From contig CAKTXH010000053.1 in NCBI GenBank assembly GCA_934630975.1, positions 1-15,519 on the forward strand: a stretch of 15,519 nucleotides of DNA. Direction: 5' to 3'. Numbering within the stretch: the first letter of the stretch is position 1; every line of letters begins with the position of its first letter. This DNA comes from an uncultured Clostridia bacterium (GTDB taxonomy: Bacteria; Bacillota; Clostridia; Christensenellales; Aristaeellaceae). Made by a program: the position numbers and the translations under genes. Under the pieces are notes generated by a model. It had not been told where the DNA came from, ran no database searches, and saw only the letters and a list, made by a program, of their open reading frames with translations. Shown here piece after piece: positions 6,327-12,707 of this stretch.

Positions 6327-7142
6327 ATGAGAATTTATCAGCCCGTGCGCGGCGTTGGCGGCGCTCTGCGGGAAAACAGTTTTGTGATGATTGACGACGC
6401 GGGCGTGGAAATCGGCCAGGGCGGCCTGGAATACCGCGTGATTAAAAAGATGCTGCCGGACAGGCCGCTGGATATCGAGATGACGATGAACGCGCATCCG
6501 ATGGCCAGCGACACGCTGTTCGGCGCGCTGAGCGCCCGGGCCGAGCGCATCAAGGATGAAGAGGGCGGCCTGCCCGCGCGGCTGTATACCCGCTGCGCGA
6601 TTGACGACGCGGAACGCCATGAGTATTTTACCCGGATGGGGTTTGACGATTTTGACGGCGTGGAGCTGTTTGTGCTGAACGTGCCGCAGGATCTTTCCCT
6701 GCGCAGGCGCAATTACAGCCCGGTGGGCACGAAATCCATCGACGTGGATCTGCGCACCCGCACCCGGCGCGAGGAATTCCTGCTGGGGCTGAAGGAATTC
6801 GGCTGCGTGGAGCACGCCAGCGAATGGCTGGAGGAGCGCATGCGCGGCCCGGTCTTTATGGCCAAGGCGACGTATTTCGGCAGCGACTACGTGGGCAGCA
6901 TGCTGGTCACGGGGACGCAGGCCGAGGCGGTGCTGGATATGATCTGCGTGGAGCAGAAGTGGCGCGGCCGCGGCGTGGCCAGCGCGCTGGTGGACGAGGC
7001 GCTGGCACAGCTGAGCAAGCAGCAGGTGCCGCATATCATCGCCCGCGCCGTCCGCCGCAACGCCAGCGCGATGAAGTTCTTCAAGCGCAGCGGCTTTGAC
7101 TGGGTGCGAACCGAGGAATATCTTTTGGGCAGAGATATGTAA
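6327..7142 (+). CDS. Tandem GNAT-family N-acetyltransferase, substrate unknown
   Basis: A 271-residue protein if it starts at ATG 6327 (MRIYQPVRG), which has a moderate Shine-Dalgarno (GAAGGGTG) about 11 nt upstream. An earlier in-frame ATG at 6261 lies almost at the predicted transcription start and adds 22 unremarkable residues. The C-terminal half is a clear GNAT domain: DMICVEQKWRGRGVASALVD (204-223) contains the acetyl-CoA pyrophosphate loop, and RRNASAMKFFKRSGF (243-257) is motif B. The N-terminal half (about 55-118) looks like a weaker second GNAT copy, with an acceptor-like LFGALSARAERI and a HEYFTRMGF motif-B relative. Such enzymes acetylate amines on small molecules, peptides or proteins; nothing here identifies the acceptor. 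It sits inside the purine cluster with its own promoter, so a purine role is possible but unsupported. Confidence 0.85.
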   Translation: MRIYQPVRGVGGALRENSFVMIDDAGVEIGQGGLEYRVIKKMLPDRPLDIEMTMNAHPMASDTLFGALSARAERIKDEEGGLPARLYTRCAIDDAERHEYFTRMGFDDFDGVELFVLNVPQDLSLRRRNYSPVGTKSIDVDLRTRTRREEFLLGLKEFGCVEHASEWLEERMRGPVFMAKATYFGSDYVGSMLVTGTQAEAVLDMICVEQKWRGRGVASALVDEALAQLSKQQVPHIIARAVRRNASAMKFFKRSGFDWVRTEEYLLGRDM

Positions 7143-7159
7143 AAGCTGCTTTTGCGTAG

Positions 7160-7242
7160 AAAAAACCGATTTCGCAGAAATCGGGATGTGGGAAGTCCAG
7201 AAACCTCAGGTTTCTGGTGGGGTTTAAGGGGCAAAGCCCCTT
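7160..7242. repeat. Three-hairpin intergenic element before purH
   Basis: Three perfect short-loop hairpins follow one another: CCGATTTC/GAAATCGG with a GCA loop (7166-7184), CCAGAAACC/GGTTTCTGG with a TCA loop (7197-7217) and AAGGGGC/GCCCCTT with an AAA loop (7226-7242). The first is preceded by six A residues (7160-7165), so on the minus strand it reads as hairpin plus TTTTTT, an intrinsic terminator pointing left. The compact palindromic make-up resembles dispersed intergenic repeats; copy number cannot be judged from one window. Confidence 0.55.
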
Positions 7243-7259
7243 ACAGAAGGGAGCTTTTC

Positions 7260-8810
7260 ATGATAAAGCGTGCGATTTTGAGCGTGTCGGATAAGACCGG
7301 CATTGTGGAACTGGCCCGCCGCCTGACGGAAAAGGGCGTGACCCTGCTGTCTACCGGCGGCACGATGAAGGCGATTGAACAGGCGGGGATTCCCGTTACG
7401 GGCGTGAGCGACGTCACCGGCTTCCCGGAGTGCCTCGACGGGCGCGTGAAGACGCTGCACCCGGCGATTCACGCGGGCCTGCTCGCCGTGCGCGATAATC
7501 CCGAGCACATGAAGCAGCTTGAGCAGCTCGGCGTGGAGCCGATCGACATGGTGGTCATCAACCTGTATCCCTTCCGCGCGACCATCGAAAAGCCCGGCGT
7601 GACCTTCGACGAGGCGATTGAAAACATCGACATCGGCGGGCCGACCATGCTGCGCGCGGCGGCCAAAAACGCGCAGGACGTCGTCGTCGTCATCGACCCG
7701 GCGGATTACGGCCGCGTGCTGGATGAGCTGGAAGCCACGGGCGACGTTTCGCTGAAAACCAAGCGCTACCTGCAATATAAGGTCTTTGAGCATACCGCGC
7801 AGTACGACTGCATGATTCAGCAGTACCTGCGCAGCCAGCTCGACGACGCGCCGGAATTCCCGCAGAACCTGACCGTCACCTTTGAAAAGGTGCAGGAGAT
7901 GCGCTACGGCGAGAACCCGCACCAGAAGGCGGCGTTCTACCGCGATCTGGGCGACGTGGCGGGCACGCTCCCGGCGGCGAAACAGCTCCACGGCAAGGAG
8001 CTTTCCTACAACAACATCAACGACACGAACGGCGCGCTCGAACTGCTGCGCGAGTTTGACACGACGGCGGTTATCGCGGTCAAGCACGGCAACCCGTGCG
8101 GCGTGGGCGTGGCGGATACGGTCAGCGAAGCCTACAAGCTGGCCTATGAGGCCGACCCGGTCAGCGTGTTCGGCGGCATTGTCGTCACCAACGGCACGGT
8201 GGACGCGGCGACGGCGGAACAGATGAGCAAGATCTTCCTTGAAATCATCGTCGCGCCGAAGTTCACCGACGAGGCGCTGGCGATTCTGACGAAGAAGAAG
8301 AACCTGCGCCTGCTCGAGCTGGATACGACGATCCGCGCCTATCCCAAGGGCGAGCGCGTGATGCGCAAGGTGGCGGGCGGCCTGCTGGTGCAGGAGATCG
8401 ACGACAAGCTGCTGCCGGAGGACGGCGAGCTGAAGGTCGTGACGAAAGTACAGCCGACGGAAAAGCAGATGGAGGATTTGATGCTGGCGTGGAAGATCGT
8501 CAAGCATGCCAAATCCAACGGCATTGCCATCGCCAAGGACAACCAGAGCTTGGGCATCGGCCCGGGGCAGGTCAACCGCATCTGGAGCACGCAGATGGCC
8601 ATCGAGCGCAGCGGCGACAAGGTGCGCGGCGCGGCGCTGGCGAGCGACGCGTTCTTCCCGTTTGACGACTGCGTGAAGGCCTGCGCGGAGGCGGGCATCA
8701 GCTGCATCATCCAGCCGGGCGGAAGCGTCCGCGATCAGGACTCCATCGACGCCTGCGACAAGTACGGCATTGCGATGGTCTTCACGGGCATGCGGCACTT
8801 CAAACACTAA
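7260..8810 (+). CDS. purH: Bifunctional AICAR transformylase / IMP cyclohydrolase
   Basis: PurH performs the last two steps to IMP: formylation of AICAR and ring closure. The 516-residue length is normal. ATG 7260 is chosen because AAGGGAG lies 6 nt upstream and the sequence begins MIKRAILSVSDKTGI, as in the family; the open frame upstream runs through the hairpin element. The N-terminal MGS-like cyclohydrolase domain (about 1-135) shows LLSTGGT (29-35), GRVKTLHP (61-68) and NIDIGGPTMLRAAAKN (122-137). The C-terminal transformylase domain shows RYGENPHQ (215-222), LSYNNINDTNGALEL (248-262), the catalytic Lys-His pair in VKHGNPCGVG (274-283) and, near the end, AIAKDNQSLGIGPGQVNR. The hairpin element sits in its leader and a terminator follows its stop. 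Confidence 0.98.
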   Translation: MIKRAILSVSDKTGIVELARRLTEKGVTLLSTGGTMKAIEQAGIPVTGVSDVTGFPECLDGRVKTLHPAIHAGLLAVRDNPEHMKQLEQLGVEPIDMVVINLYPFRATIEKPGVTFDEAIENIDIGGPTMLRAAAKNAQDVVVVIDPADYGRVLDELEATGDVSLKTKRYLQYKVFEHTAQYDCMIQQYLRSQLDDAPEFPQNLTVTFEKVQEMRYGENPHQKAAFYRDLGDVAGTLPAAKQLHGKELSYNNINDTNGALELLREFDTTAVIAVKHGNPCGVGVADTVSEAYKLAYEADPVSVFGGIVVTNGTVDAATAEQMSKIFLEIIVAPKFTDEALAILTKKKNLRLLELDTTIRAYPKGERVMRKVAGGLLVQEIDDKLLPEDGELKVVTKVQPTEKQMEDLMLAWKIVKHAKSNGIAIAKDNQSLGIGPGQVNRIWSTQMAIERSGDKVRGAALASDAFFPFDDCVKACAEAGISCIIQPGGSVRDQDSIDACDKYGIAMVFTGMRHFKH

Positions 8811-8816
8811 ATTCAT

Positions 8817-8867
8817 CAGCGTCCCTTGGGGTCGCCCCGAGCGGGCGGACGGGGACGCTGTTTTTTT
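8817..8867 (+). terminator. Intrinsic terminator between purH and purD
   Basis: CAGCGTCCC (8817-8825) pairs with GGGACGCTG (8852-8860), immediately followed by seven T residues (8861-8867). The 26-nt loop holds a further GGGG/CCCC hairpin (8828-8838). It ends just four bases before the purD Shine-Dalgarno, and I see no promoter after it, so purD must be expressed by readthrough or by regulated antitermination. Confidence 0.88.
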
Positions 8868-8883
8868 GCCGAGGAGGTAGACG

Positions 8884-10152
8884 ATGAAAGTATTGGTGAT
8901 TGGCGGCGGCGGGCGCGAGCACGCGGTCTGCAAGAAGCTCAGCGAATCGAAGGACGTGACGGAACTACTCTGCGCGCCGGGCAACGCGGGCATTGCGCAG
9001 GTCGCGCGGTGCATCCCCGAAGTGAAGGCGACGGATATCGAGGGCATCGTCGCGCTGGCGCAGCGGGAAAAGGTCGATTTTGTCTGCGTCACGCCGGATG
9101 ATCCGCTGGCGTTGGGCTGCGTGGACAGGCTGGAAGAGGCGGGCATCCCGGCGTTCGGGCCGACGGCCTACGCGGCGCAGATGGAAGCGAGCAAAATCTT
9201 CTCCAAAAACCTGATGCGCAAATATGGCATCCCCACGGCGAAGTGCGAAATCTTCACCGAGATGGACAAGGCGCTGGCCTATCTGGACACGCAGGATGCG
9301 CCGATTGTCGTCAAGGCGGACGGGCTGGCGCTGGGCAAAGGCGTCGTCGTCGCGGCGACGATTGACGAGGCGAAGCAGGCCGTCGTCGAGATGATGCAGG
9401 GCGGCAAATTCGGCCAGAGCGGCGCGCGGGTGCTGATTGAAGAATGTATGGTCGGGCGCGAGGTGACGGTGCTCTGCTTCTGCGACGGCAAGACGATCGT
9501 GCCGATGAAGGCGAGCCAGGATCACAAGCGCGTGTTCGACGGCGACAAGGGGCCGAACACCGGCGGCATGGGCGCGTTTGCGCCCAGCCCGCTCTACACG
9601 AAGGACATCGCCGAGCGGACGGAACGCGAGATTCTGCTGCCGACGCTGCGCGCGATGAACGCGGAGGGCTTCACGTTCAAGGGCGTTCTCTACGTCGGGC
9701 TGATGCTGACGAAAGACGGGCCGAAGGTGGTCGAATACAACGCGCGCTTCGGCGACCCGGAGACGCAGGCCGTTCTGCCGCTGCTTGAAAGCGACCTGTT
9801 CGCTATCATGCGGGCGGTGCGCGAGCAGCGGCTGGCGGAGACGGAAATCCGCTGGCGGGACGGCGCGGCGGCCTGCATCGTGCTGGCCAGCGGCGGCTAC
9901 CCGGGCAAATACGAGGGCGGCAAAGTGATTTTCGGCCTTGAGGACGCGGAAGCGATGGGCGCGACGGTTTATCACGCGGGCACGAAAAAGACCGACGCGG
10001 GCTATGTGACGGCGGGCGGCCGCGTGCTCGGCGTGACGGCGCTGGGCGATACGCTGGCGGACGCGGTTCGCGCGGCCTATGCGGCGGCGGCGAAGATTCA
10101 CTTCGAGGGCGCGCATATGCGCAGCGATATCGGCCAAAAAGAGATCGGCTGA
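8884..10152 (+). CDS. purD: Phosphoribosylamine-glycine ligase (GAR synthetase)
   Basis: PurD joins phosphoribosylamine to glycine with ATP, the step after PurF. The 422 residues match the family. The N-terminal Rossmann-like domain begins MKVLVIGGGGREHAV (1-15) and includes APGNAGI (31-37) and VTPDDPLALG (69-78), a slightly altered VGPExPL motif. The ATP-grasp core has VVKADGLALGKGVVVA (142-157), VLIEECMVGREVTVL (183-197), HKRVFDGDKGPNTGGMGAF (214-232), FKGVLYVGLM (265-274) and VVEYNARFGDPETQ (282-295), which holds the Mg-binding Glu/Asn. GAGGAGGT (8871-8878) lies 5 nt upstream of the ATG. The terminator directly upstream separates it from purH at the RNA level, which is odd for a pathway operon. 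Confidence 0.97.
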   Translation: MKVLVIGGGGREHAVCKKLSESKDVTELLCAPGNAGIAQVARCIPEVKATDIEGIVALAQREKVDFVCVTPDDPLALGCVDRLEEAGIPAFGPTAYAAQMEASKIFSKNLMRKYGIPTAKCEIFTEMDKALAYLDTQDAPIVVKADGLALGKGVVVAATIDEAKQAVVEMMQGGKFGQSGARVLIEECMVGREVTVLCFCDGKTIVPMKASQDHKRVFDGDKGPNTGGMGAFAPSPLYTKDIAERTEREILLPTLRAMNAEGFTFKGVLYVGLMLTKDGPKVVEYNARFGDPETQAVLPLLESDLFAIMRAVREQRLAETEIRWRDGAAACIVLASGGYPGKYEGGKVIFGLEDAEAMGATVYHAGTKKTDAGYVTAGGRVLGVTALGDTLADAVRAAYAAAAKIHFEGAHMRSDIGQKEIG

Positions 10153-10181
10153 AGCGCAATATACGATTGAAATGCCCTCCA

Positions 10182-10214
10182 TCCGGCCAAGATAAGCGGG
10201 AAGAAGCAGCCGGA
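10182..10214 (+). promoter_or_regulatory. Possible hairpin occluding the dapB ribosome binding site
   Basis: TCCGGC (10182-10187) can pair with GCCGGA (10209-10214), which overlaps the dapB Shine-Dalgarno GGAGG (10212-10216); CCTCC at 10176-10180 is an alternative partner. A weak promoter-like pair, TTGAAA (10167-10172) and GATAAG (10191-10196) with an 18-nt spacer, lies in the same stretch. Both readings are tentative. No lysine riboswitch would fit in the 71-nt gap. Confidence 0.3.
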
Positions 10215-10223
10215 GGTGAGGCC

Positions 10224-10964
10224 ATGAACATCGCCGTTGTGGGCAACGGGAAAATGGGGCGGATGCTGGACGAAGTCTGCGCGGAACGGGACGACGTGCG
10301 CCTTATCGGCCACGTCGGGCCGGGAGCTTTTGCGAGCCTTGACGAGCTGGAGGGGCTTTCTGCGGCGCTGGATTTTTCCGCGCCGGAGAATCTGGCCATG
10401 CTGTTGGAAAGCGCGGTGCGGCGGCGGATTCCGCTGGTCATCGGCACGACGGGCTTTGACGACGCGCAGGGCGAGGCCATCCGCGCGGCGAGCCGAAGCA
10501 TCCCAATCGTCTGGTCGGCGAATTTTTCCGTCGGCGTGGCGGTGCTCGCCCGGCTGGCGCGGCTTGCGGCGCGGGCGCTCGGCGATGAATTTGATATGGA
10601 GATCGTCGAGACGCATCACAACCAGAAGGCGGACGCGCCCAGCGGCACGGCCAAGCTGATTCTGCGGCATATCGACCCGGAAGGCGCATATACTCCTGTC
10701 TACGGGCGGCATGGACGACCCGGCGCGCGCGGAAAGGAAATCGGCGTGCATGCGGTGCGCGGGGGCACGGCCGCGGGCGAACACAGCCTGCGCTTTTACG
10801 GGCCGATGGAGGAGCTGGAACTGCGCCACCGCGCGGACAGCCGGGCAATTTTCGCGCGCGGCGCGCTGAGAGCGGCGGCGTTTGCGCGTGGGGCGGAGCC
10901 GGGGCTGTATGACATGGAGGACGTTTTATTCGGAGGAGACGGATGGACGCGGACGAGATCATAA
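10224..10964 (+). CDS. dapB: 4-hydroxy-tetrahydrodipicolinate reductase
   Basis: DapB reduces dihydrodipicolinate to tetrahydrodipicolinate with NAD(P)H on the way to meso-diaminopimelate and lysine. ATG 10224 has GGAGG seven bases upstream, and MNIAVVGNGKMGRML is the expected nucleotide-binding start. The 246 residues fit the short clostridial/actinobacterial form. Visible motifs: VGNGKMG (6-12), DFSAPEN (50-56), GTTGF (74-78), SANFSVGV (98-105), the catalytic ETHHNQKADAPSGTA (129-143) and a C-terminal RGGTAAGEHSLRFYG (179-193) with ELRHRADSRAIFARGAL (199-215). The gene overlaps dapH by 22 nt, suggesting coupled expression. dapA and later pathway genes are not in this window. Confidence 0.96.
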   Translation: MNIAVVGNGKMGRMLDEVCAERDDVRLIGHVGPGAFASLDELEGLSAALDFSAPENLAMLLESAVRRRIPLVIGTTGFDDAQGEAIRAASRSIPIVWSANFSVGVAVLARLARLAARALGDEFDMEIVETHHNQKADAPSGTAKLILRHIDPEGAYTPVYGRHGRPGARGKEIGVHAVRGGTAAGEHSLRFYGPMEELELRHRADSRAIFARGALRAAAFARGAEPGLYDMEDVLFGGDGWTRTRS

Positions 10965-11635
10965 AGACCATTCAGACAGCGGAAAAGAAAACGCCGGTGA
11001 AAGCCTATATCCGGGCGAGCCGCCCGCTGCACTTTGAAAACTGCCACGTGTTTACCGGGGCGGATATGATCGTGGTGGGCGATTACCGGGACATCGAGCC
11101 GGTTTTGGCGCGCAATGCGGACGCTATCGAGGACGCTGTGATCGAGTGCGACCGGCGCAACAGCGCCCTGCCGCTGCTGGATGTGAAGGCGCTTCATGCA
11201 CGCATCGAGCCGGGCGCGGTCATCCGCGGCGGGGTGGAAATCGGCGACGGCGCGGTGATCATGATGGGCGCGATTCTCAACATCGGCGCGGTTGTCGGCG
11301 AAGGAACGCTGATTGACATGGGCGCGGTGCTTGGCGGGCGCGCGACGGTTGGAAAGCGCAGCCACATCGGCGCGGGCGCGGTGCTGGCGGGCGTGATCGA
11401 GCCGCCCAGCGCGAAGCCGGTGACGGTCGGCGACAACGTGATGATCGGCGCGAACGCGGTCGTGCTCGAGGGCGTGAGCATCGGGAGCGGCGCGGTGGTC
11501 GCAGCGGGCGCGGTCGTGACGAAAGACGTGCCGGAAAACGCGGTCGTCGCGGGCATCCCGGCGCGGATCGTCAAGATGAAGGACGAAAAGACCGAGGGCA
11601 AAACGGCGCTGATCGACGCGCTGAGGGAACTGTAA
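10943..11635 (+). CDS. dapH: 2,3,4,5-tetrahydropyridine-2,6-dicarboxylate N-acetyltransferase
   Basis: DapH acetylates tetrahydrodipicolinate with acetyl-CoA, opening the acetylase branch of diaminopimelate synthesis. The 230 residues resemble B. subtilis DapH (YkuQ) closely: DADEIIKTIQ (2-11), KTPVKAYI (16-23), a helical N-terminal domain ending ECDRRNSALPLLD (68-80), then ARIEPGAVIRGGVEIGD (86-102), INIG-type turns, LIDMGAVLGGRATVGK (123-138), HIGAGAVLAGVIEPPSAKP (141-159) and IGANAVVLEGVSIG (168-181). Residues 86-205 are left-handed beta-helix hexapeptide repeats. The acetyl rather than succinyl branch is inferred from this resemblance. ATG 10943 has GGAGGA 5 nt upstream inside dapB. Confidence 0.96.
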   Translation: MDADEIIKTIQTAEKKTPVKAYIRASRPLHFENCHVFTGADMIVVGDYRDIEPVLARNADAIEDAVIECDRRNSALPLLDVKALHARIEPGAVIRGGVEIGDGAVIMMGAILNIGAVVGEGTLIDMGAVLGGRATVGKRSHIGAGAVLAGVIEPPSAKPVTVGDNVMIGANAVVLEGVSIGSGAVVAAGAVVTKDVPENAVVAGIPARIVKMKDEKTEGKTALIDALREL

Positions 11636-11644
11636 CAATTCCGT

Positions 11645-11666
11645 GCGGGCTTGGCCCGCTTTTTTC
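11645..11666 (+). terminator. Intrinsic terminator after dapH
   Basis: GCGGGC (11645-11650) pairs with GCCCGC (11654-11659) around a TTG loop, followed by six T residues (11660-11665). It begins nine bases after the dapH stop codon and closes the purine/lysine block. Confidence 0.88.
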
Positions 11667-11686
11667 TATTCAAACGGAATGTGACG

Positions 11687-11695
11687 TGATATAAT
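11687..11695 (+). promoter_or_regulatory. Extended -10 promoter downstream of dapH
   Basis: TGATATAAT at 11687-11695 is a perfect TGnTATAAT extended -10. The -35 position (about 11667-11672, TATTCA) is poor, as is common with extended -10 promoters. Transcription would start near 11702 and read a 16-codon ORF and then the rplGB region. Confidence 0.55.
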
Positions 11696-11725
11696 GGACA
11701 AAACGCACATTTTGGAGAAGAACCC

Positions 11726-11776
11726 GTGAAGAGATTCAAGCTGTTTTTGGAAATGGCCGTTTTGGCGGGCGAATGA
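11726..11776 (+). CDS. Possible 16-residue small ORF
   Basis: A GTG codon at 11726 with Shine-Dalgarno GGAGAAG (11714-11720) five bases upstream opens 16 codons, VKRFKLFLEMAVLAGE, ending at TGA 11774-11776. It lies about 24 nt downstream of the predicted start of an extended -10 promoter, so promoter, ribosome site, start and stop are in order. The peptide is cationic then hydrophobic. It could be a leader peptide, a real small protein, the stub of a decayed gene or chance. I recognise no family. Confidence 0.25.
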   Translation: MKRFKLFLEMAVLAGE

Positions 11777-11840
11777 GCGGAAAAACCCGAACGAAAAACA
11801 AAAAAAGCGTGTAAAATAAGGGAAAAACCAAAAATAAGAA

Positions 11841-11869
11841 TTGACATTCGCGGCGGAAGATGATATCAT
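11841..11869 (+). promoter_or_regulatory. Strong sigma-A promoter of the rplGB-rpsL-rpsG-fusA operon
   Basis: A perfect TTGACA -35 (11841-11846), a 17-nt spacer and TATCAT -10 (11864-11869), preceded by TGA to make an extended -10. The 60 nt upstream (11781-11840) are A-rich and may act as a UP element for the alpha C-terminal domain. Predicted start is near 11876. Strength fits a ribosomal operon. Confidence 0.92.
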
Positions 11870-11882
11870 ACTCATGTTTGCT

Positions 11883-11912
11883 GTGCAAGCCGTCCGCGGG
11901 GATGGTATGCAC
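11883..11912 (+). promoter_or_regulatory. Long hairpin in the rplGB mRNA leader
   Basis: GTGCA (11883-11887) pairs with TGCAC (11908-11912) and CCGTCC (11890-11895) with GGATGG (11900-11905), including one G-U pair; the GCGG loop is 11896-11899 and only an A-A mismatch and a G-U pair lie between the two helices. It begins about 7 nt after the predicted transcription start. No U-run follows. The gene downstream encodes a kink-turn-binding protein, so autoregulation is conceivable, but the GA/AG kink-turn signature is not evident. Confidence 0.5.
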
Positions 11913-11941
11913 GGAAGACGATTGAAAGGAAGAATTGTTCT

Positions 11942-12187
11942 ATGAATGATGGTCTCGCCGATGTTGACCGACGAGTAGTCGGCACCAAGCAGGTTCTCCG
12001 CGCGCTGGACGAGGGCAAGGTTGCCCATGCCTATGTGGCGCAGGACGCGGATCTGCTGCTCACCAAGCGCGTCGTGGATCGCTGCTACGACATGGATATC
12101 CCCTGCACGCAGGTTGAATCTATGGAGAAGCTCGGGCGCGCATGCGGCATCGACGTCAAGGCTGCGGCCGCCGGTCTGCTCAAATAA
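11942..12187 (+). CDS. rplGB: L7Ae-family ribosomal/kink-turn-binding protein RplGB (YbxF-like)
   Basis: 81 residues, same length as B. subtilis YbxF (RplGB). Shared features are GTKQVLRAL (14-22), VAQDADLLLT (32-41) and the diagnostic C-terminal VESMEKLGRACGIDVKAAA (58-76), which contains the kink-turn-recognition loop of the L7Ae/L30e fold. The family binds kink-turn RNAs; its role in Bacillus ribosomes is not firmly settled. In Bacillus this gene sits between rpoC and rpsL. Here it heads the operon behind its own strong promoter, with no rpoC directly upstream. AAAGGAAG (11925-11932) about 9 nt before the ATG is the ribosome site. It is followed by rpsL after 145 nt. Confidence 0.93.
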   Translation: MNDGLADVDRRVVGTKQVLRALDEGKVAHAYVAQDADLLLTKRVVDRCYDMDIPCTQVESMEKLGRACGIDVKAAAAGLLK

Positions 12188-12243
12188 GGGCGAATCGGCC
12201 GCGAATCCATACCGGCTGCTATGCGGCACGCCGGCGCTTTGTA

Positions 12244-12252
12244 TGCTATGAT
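12244..12252 (+). promoter_or_regulatory. Possible extended -10 promoter upstream of rpsL
   Basis: TGCTATGAT at 12244-12252 fits TGnTATAAT with one mismatch. No -35 is visible. Transcription would start near 12259, 74 nt before rpsL, in the rplGB-rpsL spacer. It could be an internal operon promoter or chance. Confidence 0.3.
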
Positions 12253-12332
12253 CCCGGGTTTTCGGGTTCATATAGATGAATCAGCAAGCAAGTGTTCCAG
12301 AATTTTTGAGAAGAAACATAGGAGGTGCTTCC

Positions 12333-12707
12333 ATGCCTACGATCAACCAGTTGATCCGCAACGGAAGAAAAGCGATCGCTGCAAAGCCGACCGCGCCTAT
12401 CCTGCAGAAGTGCCCGCAGAAGCGCGGCGTGTGCCTGTCTGTTAAGACCACCACGCCGAAGAAGCCGAACTCTGCGCTGCGTAAGATTGCCCGTGTCCGC
12501 CTGACGAACGGCGTCGAAGGTACTTGCTACATCCCCGGCATCGGCCACAACCTGCAGGAGCACTCCGTGGTGCTCATCCGCGGCGGCCGTGTTCGTGACC
12601 TGCCTGGCGTTCGTTATCACATCATCCGCGGCGCGCTGGATGCTGCCGGTGTGGCCAAGCGTATGCAGGCCCGCTCCAAGTACGGCGCGAAGCGCCCGAA
12701 GAAGTAA
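12333..12707 (+). CDS. rpsL: 30S ribosomal protein S12
   Basis: S12 sits at the decoding centre and controls accuracy. 124 residues, as in E. coli. ATG 12333 follows AGGAGGT (12320-12326) and begins MPTINQLIRNGRK; the open frame upstream is not family-like. Conserved parts are CPQKRGVC (27-34), TTTPKKPNSALRK (39-51), IGHNLQEHSVVLIRGGRV (70-87) and the C-terminal QARSKYGAKRPKK (112-124). The streptomycin-sensitive Lys43 (E. coli K42 without Met) is kept, but position 88, Lys in E. coli (K87 without Met), is Arg (codon CGT at 12594-12596). Lys-to-Arg there is a known streptomycin-resistance change. Second gene of the str operon. Confidence 0.98.
   Translation: MPTINQLIRNGRKAIAAKPTAPILQKCPQKRGVCLSVKTTTPKKPNSALRKIARVRLTNGVEGTCYIPGIGHNLQEHSVVLIRGGRVRDLPGVRYHIIRGALDAAGVAKRMQARSKYGAKRPKK

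Noticed and set aside
7152..7259. 36-codon N-terminal extension of purH
   Set aside because: It would be translated through the three hairpins, has no start with a ribosome site, and known PurH proteins begin at the MIKRAILSVSD position.
918..9146. Long minus-strand open frames (for example 918-2291, 2640-4418, 4492-5586, 7224-9146)
   Set aside because: They lie antisense to well-identified genes, are rich in Arg/His/Ala as expected for the complement of GC-rich codons, and show no protein motifs. The clear + strand promoters and Shine-Dalgarno sites belong to the opposite genes.
11783..11795. PurBox-like AAACCCGAACGAA upstream of the rplGB promoter
   Set aside because: It matches 10 of 13 positions, but no inverted partner lies 16-18 nt away, and the genes downstream are ribosomal. 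Probably chance in an A-rich stretch.
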